NCBI RefSeq assembly: GCF_027571385.1
Contig: NZ_CP085636.1
Span: 2,170,001-2,234,000, forward strand
DNA: 64,000 bases
Direction of reading: 5' to 3'
Source: Shewanella sp. MTB7
GTDB taxonomy: Bacteria; Pseudomonadota; Gammaproteobacteria; Enterobacterales; Shewanellaceae
How positions within the stretch are numbered: position 1 is the stretch's first letter; every line of letters starts with the position of its first letter. The translations under genes and the position numbers were made by a program. Below, in pieces: positions 56,248 through 64,000 of the stretch. The notes under the pieces were generated by a model, which did no database searches, was not told the DNA's origin, and was given only the letters and a program-made list of their open reading frames with translations.

Positions 56248-56297
56248 GTAGGTCGGTATTTATGCCGACGCTGTTGATGGGCTAAAGCCCAACCTAC
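56248..56297. repeat. paired REP-like element 2
   Basis: Second copy of the GTAG...CTAC unit, 739 bases after the first. Its inner hairpin reads GGGCTAAAGCCC where the first reads GGACTAAAGTCC: both arms have changed together, so pairing is kept. Confidence 0.75.
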
Positions 56298-56433
56298 ATT
56301 GAAGCAAAGAAGGACAGACGTCATTTGCTTTTACCGTAAGAGAGCTTGCGAACGTTCCGTTGACCGTAATCGGTAAGCGAAGCGTTCATCATATTTCTAC
56401 ATTTTTGCTTGTTTTTTCCACCGGAGATTATCT

Positions 56434-59166
56434 GTGTTACACAAAACCAAAAAAATACTCATAGCAGGTTTTAGTGCCTTCGTGTTGTTGAGCACCCAAG
56501 TACAAGCTGCCATGCCGTCGCCACAGATGATCGAACAATTTAAGAGCCTCCCAGCCTCTGAGCAACAAAGGCTCGCAAAGCAATATGGCGTAGACCCATC
56601 TATGCTCGGTGGAACAACGACTCAAGCGCCAGTAACGAATCCACAAGTGGTAGTGCCACGGGTAACTAACGATGTGGTTGATCATTCAGTCGATGCCGCT
56701 GACGAACTTAATTTCGAACAAGACAAGCAAAAAACTGAGTTAGCACGCTTTGGTTACGAGCTGTTTCAAGGTGAGCCGACAACGTTTGCGCCTGTGAGTG
56801 ACGTGCCCGTGCCTAGTGAATACTTAGTTGGTCCTGGTGACAGCATCAAGGTGCAACTTTTTGGTAAAGAAAACAAAGAATACGATCTTGTCATAAACAG
56901 AGAGGGCGCTATTCAGTTTCCTGAACTGGGGCCTATCTCTGTTAGCGGACTAAATTTCTCTGAACTTAGAGAGTCTCTCGGCCATCGTATTGAACAACAA
57001 ATGATAGGCATTGAATCAAATATCACCATGGGTGAATTACGTTCAATCCGGATATTTATCGCCGGAGATGCTTACAAGCCGGGCTCTTATACGGTATCGA
57101 GTCTGTCCACTATTACCCAAGCTTTGTTTGTGGCTGGCGGTGTCAATGAGATTGGCTCACTGCGTAACATACAGGTTAAGCGTAACGGTAAGCTGGTTGG
57201 CTCAATGGATCTGTACGATCTACTGATGCGTGGGGATGCGTCTGGTGATCTGCGCCTACGTTCTGGCGATGTGGTGTTTATTCCTGCGGTGGGCGGCCTA
57301 GTCAGTATTACTGGTGAAGTGCGTCGTCCTGCTATATACGAGCTTAAAAACAGCGAAAGTGTGACTGACATTGTGGCCATGGCAGCGGGCCTAAAGCCTG
57401 GTGCATATCCTAAAAGCAGCAGTATTGAGCGTTACAATAGCAATGGTTTACGCTCCATCCTCAATGTTGACTTGACCGCCAAAGCGGGTAAGGCGACAAA
57501 AACTCAATCCGGTGACTTTATTCGTGTTAAAAGTGCCTCTAACCAGTTTGAAGATGCCATAACGGTCGTTGGTGCAGTGGTACGCCCTGGTAAGTATCAA
57601 TGGTATCAAGGTCAGAAAATCAGTGATCTACTGCCCTCTATCTGGGGCGATTTGACGATATCAGCCGATCTGAATTATGCCATTGTTGTGCGTGAAGTGA
57701 ATCGTTATGGTGACATCGAAGTACTGCAGTTTTCTCCCAGTAAAGCCATTGGAGATAAGCAACTAACTCAGGACTTAACCCTACAAGCTCGTGATAAAGT
57801 CATATTGTTTAATTATAGCGATGAGGTCCAAAATCGTTATGAGCTAAATAAGTTAGTTAAAGAGCGCGTACAAAAAGTAACAGCGTTAAGTGGTGACACT
57901 TTAGTGGGTAACGATTTGTTTAACTCTGGGTTTGTACAACTCGATAAGCTACAGCTGACCGCACGTAATGAAATTGGTGGAGTGATCACCTCTAAAGAAG
58001 CACCTGACAATAAATTGCAGCTCATCAAAGGCGAAGTCAACAAAATGTTGGCCAATATGTTTGATGATAAAGAGTTAATTAAACTCAGTGGTTCGATGAA
58101 CCGCCGTGAGCTTCTGTATCCTGTGGTGGCTGAACTCGCCACCCAAGGACGTGCCGAAGAGGGCGCCCAAGTCGTCGCCATTAGCGGTAAAATTCGTCAT
58201 CCTGGTGTGTATCCATTAACACGAGGTGCAAAAATCAATGATTTGTTATCTGCATCAGGTGGCTTGATTGAAGGTGCTTACACGCCGCGAGCAGAATTAA
58301 CCAGTACAATTACAACCGATAATTCATCTTCTGTGCGCCACACTGACATTAACCTAGGCGCTGCACTTGAAGGTGATGCTGCAGCAAATATTAACTTGTC
58401 TTCACGGGATATTTTGACCGTGATGACCACCCCTGATTGGCAAGAAAATAAGGCTGTTGAGATCCGTGGTGAAGTTAAATTCCCCGGTGTGTACAACATT
58501 CGACGTGGCGAAACACTAGAAGACGTGCTTAATCGTGCCGGTGGTTTTACCAAGTATGCCTATCTGCCATCGGCTGTGTTTGTTCGTGAATCAGTACGAC
58601 TGCAAGAACAGTTAGAGATTAAAAAACTGGCCGATCAACTTCGCCGAGATATCGCCACTCGTGGGGTATCGAAAGACGGTGATGTGATTAACTACAGTGA
58701 TGCCCAGTTGATGTTAACCGATCTTGAAACTATCAAGGCTGTAGGTCGTCTTGTTGTTGACCTCTCTGCAATATCCGTCGGTATCAAACAAGCCGATCTT
58801 CAGTTAGAAGACTCAGACATTTTATATGTTCCCTCGACCAAGCAAACTATTGCAGTCATGGGTGAAGTGCAGCACGCCGCAACTCACAGATTCAAAGAAG
58901 GCTTAACCTTAGATCAGTACTTAGCTATGTCAGGTGGTGAAAGAGAGCGAGCCGATGTGGATAGAACCTATGTCATCAAGGCTAATGGCTCGGTTATGAT
59001 GCCAAGTCGTTCAATCTGGTTTAGCAGTGGAGACAGCCTACAACCCGGTGACACAATAATAGTACCGTTAAATACTGAGTATCAAAACAATCTATCACTC
59101 TGGACTCAAGTCACTCAAATTCTAGCCAACACAGCAGTCACATTCGCTACAGTCGCGAACTTATAA
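56434..59166 (+). CDS. wbfF: OtnA/WbfF-type polysaccharide export protein
   Basis: Outer-membrane or periplasmic export protein of the Wza class, in the long OtnA/WbfF form known from Vibrio capsule loci. The 910-residue product has a signal peptide (cleaved near TQVQA-A, residue 26), the Poly_export domain (SEYLVGPGDSIKVQLFGKEN, about residues 128-147) and six SLBB-like segments near residues 203, 290, 376, 580, 675 and 806 (for example VEIRGEVKFPGVYNI). There is no lipobox Cys, unlike E. coli Wza. It starts with GTG preceded by CCGGAG. A Wzz gene follows, as in Vibrio otnA-otnB. Confidence 0.9.
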   Translation: MLHKTKKILIAGFSAFVLLSTQVQAAMPSPQMIEQFKSLPASEQQRLAKQYGVDPSMLGGTTTQAPVTNPQVVVPRVTNDVVDHSVDAADELNFEQDKQKTELARFGYELFQGEPTTFAPVSDVPVPSEYLVGPGDSIKVQLFGKENKEYDLVINREGAIQFPELGPISVSGLNFSELRESLGHRIEQQMIGIESNITMGELRSIRIFIAGDAYKPGSYTVSSLSTITQALFVAGGVNEIGSLRNIQVKRNGKLVGSMDLYDLLMRGDASGDLRLRSGDVVFIPAVGGLVSITGEVRRPAIYELKNSESVTDIVAMAAGLKPGAYPKSSSIERYNSNGLRSILNVDLTAKAGKATKTQSGDFIRVKSASNQFEDAITVVGAVVRPGKYQWYQGQKISDLLPSIWGDLTISADLNYAIVVREVNRYGDIEVLQFSPSKAIGDKQLTQDLTLQARDKVILFNYSDEVQNRYELNKLVKERVQKVTALSGDTLVGNDLFNSGFVQLDKLQLTARNEIGGVITSKEAPDNKLQLIKGEVNKMLANMFDDKELIKLSGSMNRRELLYPVVAELATQGRAEEGAQVVAISGKIRHPGVYPLTRGAKINDLLSASGGLIEGAYTPRAELTSTITTDNSSSVRHTDINLGAALEGDAAANINLSSRDILTVMTTPDWQENKAVEIRGEVKFPGVYNIRRGETLEDVLNRAGGFTKYAYLPSAVFVRESVRLQEQLEIKKLADQLRRDIATRGVSKDGDVINYSDAQLMLTDLETIKAVGRLVVDLSAISVGIKQADLQLEDSDILYVPSTKQTIAVMGEVQHAATHRFKEGLTLDQYLAMSGGERERADVDRTYVIKANGSVMMPSRSIWFSSGDSLQPGDTIIVPLNTEYQNNLSLWTQVTQILANTAVTFATVANL

Positions 59167-59350
59167 AGCTAAGACGAACGCCGCAAAGCGACTAGAGAAC
59201 GCTCCGCTAACGGAACGCTGCAAGCGGCTACGGAACGGCCTTTGGCCTTACTGATTCTAATAGCGAAGCGCTCTGTAATCGCTCTTAGTTGCTTTTACCG
59301 TAAGCGCAGCGTTCTGTAGTGACGAAGTCACGTTCCGTAATCCATATTCG
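59167..59350. repeat. repeat island G after the export gene
   Basis: About 180 bp rich in CCGTAAGCG, AGCGTTC and AACGGAACG modules and the palindrome GTGACGAAGTCAC. It separates the export gene from the four-helix gene and has no terminator I can see. Confidence 0.7.
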
Positions 59351-59372
59351 ATTTAAAAAACCAAGGATGGTT

Positions 59373-59729
59373 ATGAAATTTCAAAAGCTAGAGGTCTGGC
59401 AACTCAGTTATAAGCTGTCATGCTCAGTGTATTTAAATACAAAAGAACTAAGGGATTGGGGCTTTAAAGACCAAATAACCCGTTCCGGTCTGTCTGTACC
59501 TTCAAACATAGCAGAGGGTATAGAACGACAGGGAGTGAAGGAGCAAATACAGTTTTTGTATATTGCTAAAGCATCGCTAGCCGAAGTTATGACACAGGCG
59601 ATGATAGGTAAAGATATAGACTACCTTGAACCGGTTTTTGTCGATGAACTATTAATAAACACTGATAAAATATCCGCAATGCTAGCGGGATTGATTAAAA
59701 GCATAAAAGCACGCAATCAATCATCTTAG
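59373..59729 (+). CDS. four-helix bundle protein (S23-like)
   Basis: A 118-residue helical protein of the family first found in 23S rRNA intervening sequences. It starts MKFQKLEVWQLSYKLS and has the family motifs ITRSGLSVPSNIAEGIERQG and KASLAEVMTQAMIG. The ATG at 59373 has AAGGA five bases upstream; longer frames run into repeat sequence. Its role is unknown; homologues often sit singly inside sugar gene clusters. Repeat modules lie on both sides, so it looks inserted between the export gene and wzz. Confidence 0.88.
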   Translation: MKFQKLEVWQLSYKLSCSVYLNTKELRDWGFKDQITRSGLSVPSNIAEGIERQGVKEQIQFLYIAKASLAEVMTQAMIGKDIDYLEPVFVDELLINTDKISAMLAGLIKSIKARNQSS

Positions 59730-59975
59730 CTTTACCGTAAGCGAAGCGTTCCTTCATCCGTAGCGCAGCGTTCAGTAGGTCGCAGACCGTTCCGTAAGAG
59801 AGCCTGCGAATGTTCTGTTATCCGTCTCAGCCGCCTTAACCGTAAACGAAGTGTTCTGTGAGCGAAGCGTTCCGTCAACCGTATTCGCACTTACCTGATT
59901 TTTCCGTAAGCGAAGCGTTCTGTAAGTGAACTTGTGAACGTTCCGTCAACCGTATTCAACAATTTAAACAAAGAG
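59730..59975. repeat. repeat island H before wzz
   Basis: About 250 bp made mainly of CCGTAAGCGAAGCGTTC and its variants (GCGAAGCGTTCCGT, GAGCCTGCGAATGTTC), with the palindrome GGTCGCAGACC. No gene and no terminator are visible. Confidence 0.75.
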
Positions 59976-59986
59976 ACAAGATTTGA

Positions 59987-60949
59987 ATGTCCAATGAAAT
60001 GAATAAATACCAATCAGATGTAAGGTTCCCTCAAACTACAAGCGAAGATGAGATTGATTTGAGGGAGTTGTTTAAAGTTATCTGGCAAGGCAAGTGGCTC
60101 ATTATCGCCATTACTGCCGTTTTCGCTATCGGTTCCGTCATTTATGCTATTAAACAACCAAATACCTACAAGTCAGAAGCTTTATTAGCGCCTGCAAGTG
60201 AAGAACAAGGTGGTGGTTTGAGTGCCCTAGCTGGTCAGTTCGGTGGCCTAGCAAGTATGGCAGGCATTAACTTGGGTGGTGGTGGGGGAGTTGATAAAAC
60301 TCAGATGGCCATTGAAGTGATGAAATCACGACAGTTTACGAGTCAGTTCATTCAAGAGCATAATCTACTACCAGATTTAATGGCGATTAAAAAATGGAAT
60401 ATGGCCGATAACAGTATTTCATACAACGATGAAATATATGATGCATCTAGTAAAAAATGGCTGCGTGAAGTTAAAGCACCGTTTAAACCAGAACCTTCAA
60501 TGCAGGAAGCATTTAAAGAGTTTAACAAAATAGTCGCTGTTAACGCTGCAAAAGACACTGGTATGGTCACAGTTTCCGTTGAACATCTATCTCCTGCAAT
60601 AGCTCAACAGTGGGTGACTTGGTTAATTGAAGATATTAACAAAGTGATGAAAGAGCGTGATGTCGCCGAAGCTAATCGCAGCAGTGAGTTTTTAACCAAG
60701 CAGATAGCGTTAACCAATGTGGCAGATATTCGTTCTATTCTTTATAAGCTAATTGAAGAGCAAGCAAAAACGATTATGTTCGCAGAAGTCCGTGATGAGT
60801 ATGTGTTTAAGACCATTGATCCCGCATTAGTTCCTGAAGAAAAAGCCGGACCTAAGCGTGCATTAATTTGTGTGTTAGGCACAATGTTGGGTGGTATGCT
60901 AGCGTTGATGATAGTGCTCATAAGACACTTTGTGAGGAAAGAAGATTAG
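59987..60949 (+). CDS. wzz: Wzz chain-length regulator
   Basis: Inner-membrane polysaccharide co-polymerase that sets the chain length of O-antigen or capsule. The 320-residue product has a cytoplasmic N-terminus (EIDLRELFKVIWQGKWLIIA), a first membrane helix (about residues 37-56), a periplasmic domain with a Gly-rich piece (about residues 75-103) and a second helix near the C-terminus (VLGTMLGGMLALMIVLIRHF). It has no kinase domain. In Vibrio the counterpart is otnB. Confidence 0.93.
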   Translation: MSNEMNKYQSDVRFPQTTSEDEIDLRELFKVIWQGKWLIIAITAVFAIGSVIYAIKQPNTYKSEALLAPASEEQGGGLSALAGQFGGLASMAGINLGGGGGVDKTQMAIEVMKSRQFTSQFIQEHNLLPDLMAIKKWNMADNSISYNDEIYDASSKKWLREVKAPFKPEPSMQEAFKEFNKIVAVNAAKDTGMVTVSVEHLSPAIAQQWVTWLIEDINKVMKERDVAEANRSSEFLTKQIALTNVADIRSILYKLIEEQAKTIMFAEVRDEYVFKTIDPALVPEEKAGPKRALICVLGTMLGGMLALMIVLIRHFVRKED

Positions 60950-61038
60950 GCCGTTTCAAAATAGATAAAAAGTGTCTTAGCTGGTTTTAAAAGGCTGAGA
61001 TTGAAAATTGAATAATACCGATTAAGAGTTTCTGTTAA

Positions 61039-62004
61039 ATGCAATATAACATCGAAATACAGCCTTCAGGTGTTCAGTATAAGAGTGATGAAAACCTTCT
61101 AGAGGATGCTTTATCGCAATCGATACAACTAGAGCATAGCTGTAAAACGGGTGATTGTGGCGCCTGTAGTGCCGAGGTTTTATCCGGCACTGTAGAGAAT
61201 GAATTGGGTGAATTGGTGACAAAGGGCTCGATTTTAACGTGTCAATCGAAAGCTAAAACAGATGTAATTCTAAAAGCTAAATATTACCCAGAACTTATCC
61301 ATATAAAGCAGCAAACAATACCGTGTAAAGTCGCAAAATTTCGTTATGTTACAGAAGACATTGTTTCTATCACATTCAGATTTCCGCCGACTGCTAAATT
61401 TGACTACCTGTCAGGCCAGTACGTAGATTTGAGCTTTAAAGGTATAAAGCGCAGTTACTCAATCGCAAACGCTAAAACGGAATCAAAAGAGCTAGAATTG
61501 CATATCCGTAAAGTTCCCAGTGGTAAAATGTCAGAGTTAATCTTTGGTCAGTTAGAGGGAAATGAGTTGATGAGGCTGGAAGGTCCTAAAGGAACCTTTT
61601 TCGTTAGAGACAATAATAAGCCTTTAATTTTGATGGCTACGGGTACAGGTATTGCGCCTATAAAAGCGATAGTTGAAGAGTTGTTGTTTAAAGGTGATAA
61701 CCGACCGCTTTATATTTATTGGGGAATGCAGTTCGCAAAAGAACTTTACTGCAATGAATTAATTGAACTTGCAAATATACATGAACACATAAAATTTACA
61801 GCTACTCTTTCGCGTGAAGTAACGGATAAGCATTTTAATGGCTATGTTCAAGATGCCGTTTGTAACGATTTATCTTCACTTACTGATTTTGAAGTGTATG
61901 CATGCGGATCATTAAACATGATCAATGACGCAAAAGAAAAGCTACATGCTAAGCAGTTACCATCAGATTCATTTTATTCTGATGCATTTACCCACGCGAA
62001 ATAG
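61039..62004 (+). CDS. ascD: CDP-6-deoxy-3,4-glucoseen reductase
   Basis: Flavin-iron-sulfur reductase (E3; also named DdhD or RfbI) that donates electrons to the RfbH dehydrase in 3,6-dideoxyhexose synthesis. The 321-residue product has an N-terminal 2Fe-2S domain with Cys35, Cys40, Cys43 and Cys68, the FAD motif KRSYSIAN, and a NAD-binding end ([12 protein letters not shown]). AAGAG precedes the ATG. Its place before rfbF, rfbG and rfbH matches the Salmonella rfb order and fixes the pathway. Confidence 0.93.
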   Translation: MQYNIEIQPSGVQYKSDENLLEDALSQSIQLEHSCKTGDCGACSAEVLSGTVENELGELVTKGSILTCQSKAKTDVILKAKYYPELIHIKQQTIPCKVAKFRYVTEDIVSITFRFPPTAKFDYLSGQYVDLSFKGIKRSYSIANAKTESKELELHIRKVPSGKMSELIFGQLEGNELMRLEGPKGTFFVRDNNKPLILMATGTGIAPIKAIVEELLFKGDNRPLYIYWGMQFAKELYCNELIELANIHEHIKFTATLSREVTDKHFNGYVQDAVCNDLSSLTDFEVYACGSLNMINDAKEKLHAKQLPSDSFYSDAFTHAK

Positions 62005-62024
62005 ATTTAATTATGGAGATTGAA

Positions 62025-62798
62025 ATGAAAGCAGTAATTTTGGCCGGTGGCTTAGGCACTCGTTTAAGTGAAGAAACCGCATTACGACCAAAGCCTATGG
62101 TTGAAATTGGTGGTAAGCCTATTTTATGGCACATCATGAAAATGTACTCAACACATGGTATTAATGACTTTATTATCTGCTGTGGCTATAAAGGTTATGT
62201 GATTAAAGAATACTTTGCTAACTACTTTTTACATATGTCAGATGTGACATTTGATATGAAAGAAAATGAGATGAAAGTTCATCACAAACGTGCAGAACCT
62301 TGGACTGTGACCTTAGTCGATACCGGTGATCACTCTATGACAGGTGGCCGTTTAGCTCGTGTCGCTGATTATGTTAAAGATGAAGAAGCATTCTGTTTTA
62401 CCTACGGTGATGGTGTTTCAGATGTGAACATTACCGAAAGTATTGCTTTCCATAAACATCATGGGAAACAAGCTACATTGACGGCCACGTTCCCACCAGG
62501 GCGTTTTGGAGCACTAGATATTACGGCCGGTAAAGTTAATAGTTTTAAAGAAAAACCAAGAGGTGATGGCGCTATGATCAATGGAGGTTTCTTCATCTTA
62601 TCGCCAGAAGTTTTAAAGCACATTGATGGTGATAGCTGTACCTGGGAGCAATATCCGTTAAATAAACTCGCAGAAGATAATCAATTGATGGCCTATGAGC
62701 ATCACGGTTTTTGGCAACCTATGGATACTCTGCGTGATAAAGTTCATTTAGAGGAACTTTGGGATTCAGGTCAGGCACCTTGGAAAACTTGGGAGTAA
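62025..62798 (+). CDS. rfbF: glucose-1-phosphate cytidylyltransferase
   Basis: Makes CDP-glucose from CTP and glucose-1-phosphate, the first step towards CDP-dideoxyhexoses (DdhA). The 257-residue product has the nucleotidyltransferase signature [20 protein letters not shown] at its N-terminus and [11 protein letters not shown] for metal binding. The ATG at 62025 has GGAG five bases upstream; an in-frame ATG at 62013 overlaps that site. The length equals that of the Salmonella enzyme. Confidence 0.95.
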   Translation: MKAVILAGGLGTRLSEETALRPKPMVEIGGKPILWHIMKMYSTHGINDFIICCGYKGYVIKEYFANYFLHMSDVTFDMKENEMKVHHKRAEPWTVTLVDTGDHSMTGGRLARVADYVKDEEAFCFTYGDGVSDVNITESIAFHKHHGKQATLTATFPPGRFGALDITAGKVNSFKEKPRGDGAMINGGFFILSPEVLKHIDGDSCTWEQYPLNKLAEDNQLMAYEHHGFWQPMDTLRDKVHLEELWDSGQAPWKTWE

Positions 62799-62801
62799 AT
62801 G

Positions 62802-63881
62802 ATGAATCCAAGTTTTTGGAAAGGGAAAAAAGTCTTTATGACAGGGCATACTGGCTTTAAAGGCAGTTGGTTGTCGCTATGGCTTTTGGAAATGGGCGCT
62901 ATAGTAAAAGGCTACTCGTTAGCTGCACCCACGACCCCTAGTTTGTTTGAAGAAGCGAATGTTTCAGATGGAATGATCTCAGAAGAGGGAGATATTAGAG
63001 ATTTTTTCCAGCTCAAAGAGAGCATCAATAATTTTAAGCCCGAAATAGTTTTTCATATGGCAGCACAACCTTTAGTGCGTCTTTCGTATGATGACCCAAT
63101 GGAAACGTATTCTACGAATGTAATGGGTACTGTTTATCTACTTGAAGCGGTTAAGCAGGTTGGTGGCGTTAAAGCAGTAGTCAATATCACTAGTGATAAA
63201 TGTTACGAAAATCGTGAATGGGTATGGGGCTATCGTGAAGATGAAGCTATGGGGGGATACGATCCTTATAGCAATAGTAAAGGCTGTGCCGAACTAGTTG
63301 CTTCTTCATATCGTCAATCATTTTTTAATGCCGATAAATATCATATTCATGGTTGTGCCCTTGCATCTGTTCGTGCGGGAAATGTAATTGGCGGTGGCGA
63401 TTGGGCTGCAGATCGTTTAATCCCCGATATGCTGAATGCTTTTTCAAATGCTAAATCTGTAGAAATACGTAGCCCGCATGCAATACGTCCTTGGCAACAC
63501 GTACTTGAACCGTTATCGGGGTATATCACTGTTGCTGAGCATTTATATGAGCACGGACCTAAATTCGCGGAAGGATGGAATTTTGGTCCACGTGAAGAAG
63601 ATGCACAACCAGTTCAGTGGCTTGTTGAAAAACTAGTACAATACTGGGGGAATGATGCAAGTTGGTACTTGTCCGAAGGTGAGCATCCGCATGAAGCACA
63701 TTATTTAAAGCTTGATTGTTCTAAGGCTAAAATGCGATTAAATTGGCAACCGATATGGGGACTAGAAGAAACTCTCGGTCGAATAGTCGATTGGCAAAAA
63801 GCTTGGTTGAGCGGTAAAGATATAAAGCAACATACCATATTAGAAATTCAACAATACATTGCAGCAAGAGCAGGAATTTAA
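62802..63881 (+). CDS. rfbG: CDP-glucose 4,6-dehydratase
   Basis: Short-chain dehydrogenase that turns CDP-glucose into CDP-4-keto-6-deoxyglucose (DdhB). The 359-residue product has the NAD motif TGHTGFKGSW, the catalytic Thr region (VVNITSDKCYEN) and the YxxxK pair in DPYSNSKGCAELV. GGGAG lies six bases before the ATG at 62802, which is preferred to the overlapping ATG at 62799. It follows rfbF by three bases. Confidence 0.95.
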   Translation: MNPSFWKGKKVFMTGHTGFKGSWLSLWLLEMGAIVKGYSLAAPTTPSLFEEANVSDGMISEEGDIRDFFQLKESINNFKPEIVFHMAAQPLVRLSYDDPMETYSTNVMGTVYLLEAVKQVGGVKAVVNITSDKCYENREWVWGYREDEAMGGYDPYSNSKGCAELVASSYRQSFFNADKYHIHGCALASVRAGNVIGGGDWAADRLIPDMLNAFSNAKSVEIRSPHAIRPWQHVLEPLSGYITVAEHLYEHGPKFAEGWNFGPREEDAQPVQWLVEKLVQYWGNDASWYLSEGEHPHEAHYLKLDCSKAKMRLNWQPIWGLEETLGRIVDWQKAWLSGKDIKQHTILEIQQYIAARAGI

Positions 63882-63882
63882 A

Positions 63883-64000
63883 ATGTCAAAAGAGTTAATT
63901 AGAAAACAGATCGCAGACTTAGTAGACCAGTATGCTGCAATAGAATATGCACCAAAAATGTTTATTCCAGGTGAAACAGTAGTGCCGCCATCAGGTAAAG
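63883..64000 (+). CDS. rfbH: CDP-4-keto-6-deoxyglucose-3-dehydrase, partial
   Basis: The first 39 codons of the PMP- and iron-sulfur-dependent dehydrase (E1, DdhC) that removes the 3-hydroxyl group with its reductase partner. The start reads MSKELIRKQIADLVDQYAAI, typical of RfbH. The gene runs off the end of the window. The call is supported by its place right after rfbG and by the reductase gene at 61039. Confidence 0.88.
   Translation, partial: MSKELIRKQIADLVDQYAAIEYAPKMFIPGETVVPPSGK

Larger units (their letters stand above)
55343..56420. repeat. mini-palindrome repeat island F in the polysaccharide leader
   Basis: About 1.1 kb between ops and the export gene, with no gene. It contains the 27-copy heptamer array, two paired REP-like units, a tandem duplication (55846-55991 and 56040-56185) and a longer dispersed duplication (55434-55575 and 56161-56317). 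Modules seen are GGACAACGTCC, TCGCAGCGTAGCG, AAGGAGCTTGCGACT, GCTGACGTAGTCGGC. The whole region would be transcribed if the promoter near 55032 is right. Confidence 0.85.

Overview
The window reads as a chromosomal segment of a marine gammaproteobacterium of the Shewanella type. The evidence is the polar-flagellum gene order (FlrA/FlrB/FlrC control, two short flagellins, FlhF/FlhG, FliA, CheYZAB), the ParC/ParP polar chemotaxis genes, the MntA-HepT pair, and a polysaccharide locus close behind the chemotaxis genes. It is not a plasmid or prophage: no integrase, transposase, tRNA or rRNA gene is visible. The species is not identified.

Region 1 (1-43.9 kb), all on the plus strand, is an almost complete polar flagellum and chemotaxis cluster: rod, ring and hook genes flgF-flgL; flagellins flaA and flaB; flaG, fliD, a FliT/FlaI-like gene and fliS; the regulators flrA, flrB and flrC; the basal body, C-ring and export genes fliE-fliR, flhB and flhA; then flhF, flhG, fliA, cheY, cheZ, cheA, cheB, a membrane protein of unknown function, parC, parP, cheW and a DUF2802 gene. 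Five close matches to sigma-54 promoters (ahead of flgJ, flrB, fliE, fliK and flhA), one excellent sigma-28 promoter (ahead of flaB) and several strong terminators divide it into units. FlrA is expected to activate flrBC, FlrC the basal-body and hook units, and FliA the late flagellin. A diverged second copy of the fliR 3' end lies between fliR and flhB.

Region 2 (43.9-51.3 kb) holds a FlhB C-terminal homologue and a large FliK-like protein in tandem on the minus strand, then mlaA/vacJ with an RssB-like response regulator, and a POT-family peptide transporter on the minus strand.

Region 3 (49-60 kb) is gene-poor. Its spacers are made of dispersed repeats built from many very short palindromes joined by constant linkers. 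Embedded among them are the transporter, a MntA-HepT toxin-antitoxin pair, a 45-codon membrane ORF, rfaH, and a four-helix-bundle protein gene. The same region contains two ops-like RfaH sites, a perfect 27-copy array of a 7-bp repeat, and several large direct duplications.

Region 4 (56.4-64 kb) is the start of a surface-polysaccharide operon: an OtnA/WbfF-type SLBB export protein, a Wzz chain-length regulator, and the four enzymes that make a CDP-3,6-dideoxyhexose precursor (reductase, RfbF, RfbG and the start of RfbH, which runs off the window). RfaH acting at the ops sites probably drives transcription through the long repeat-filled leader into this operon.
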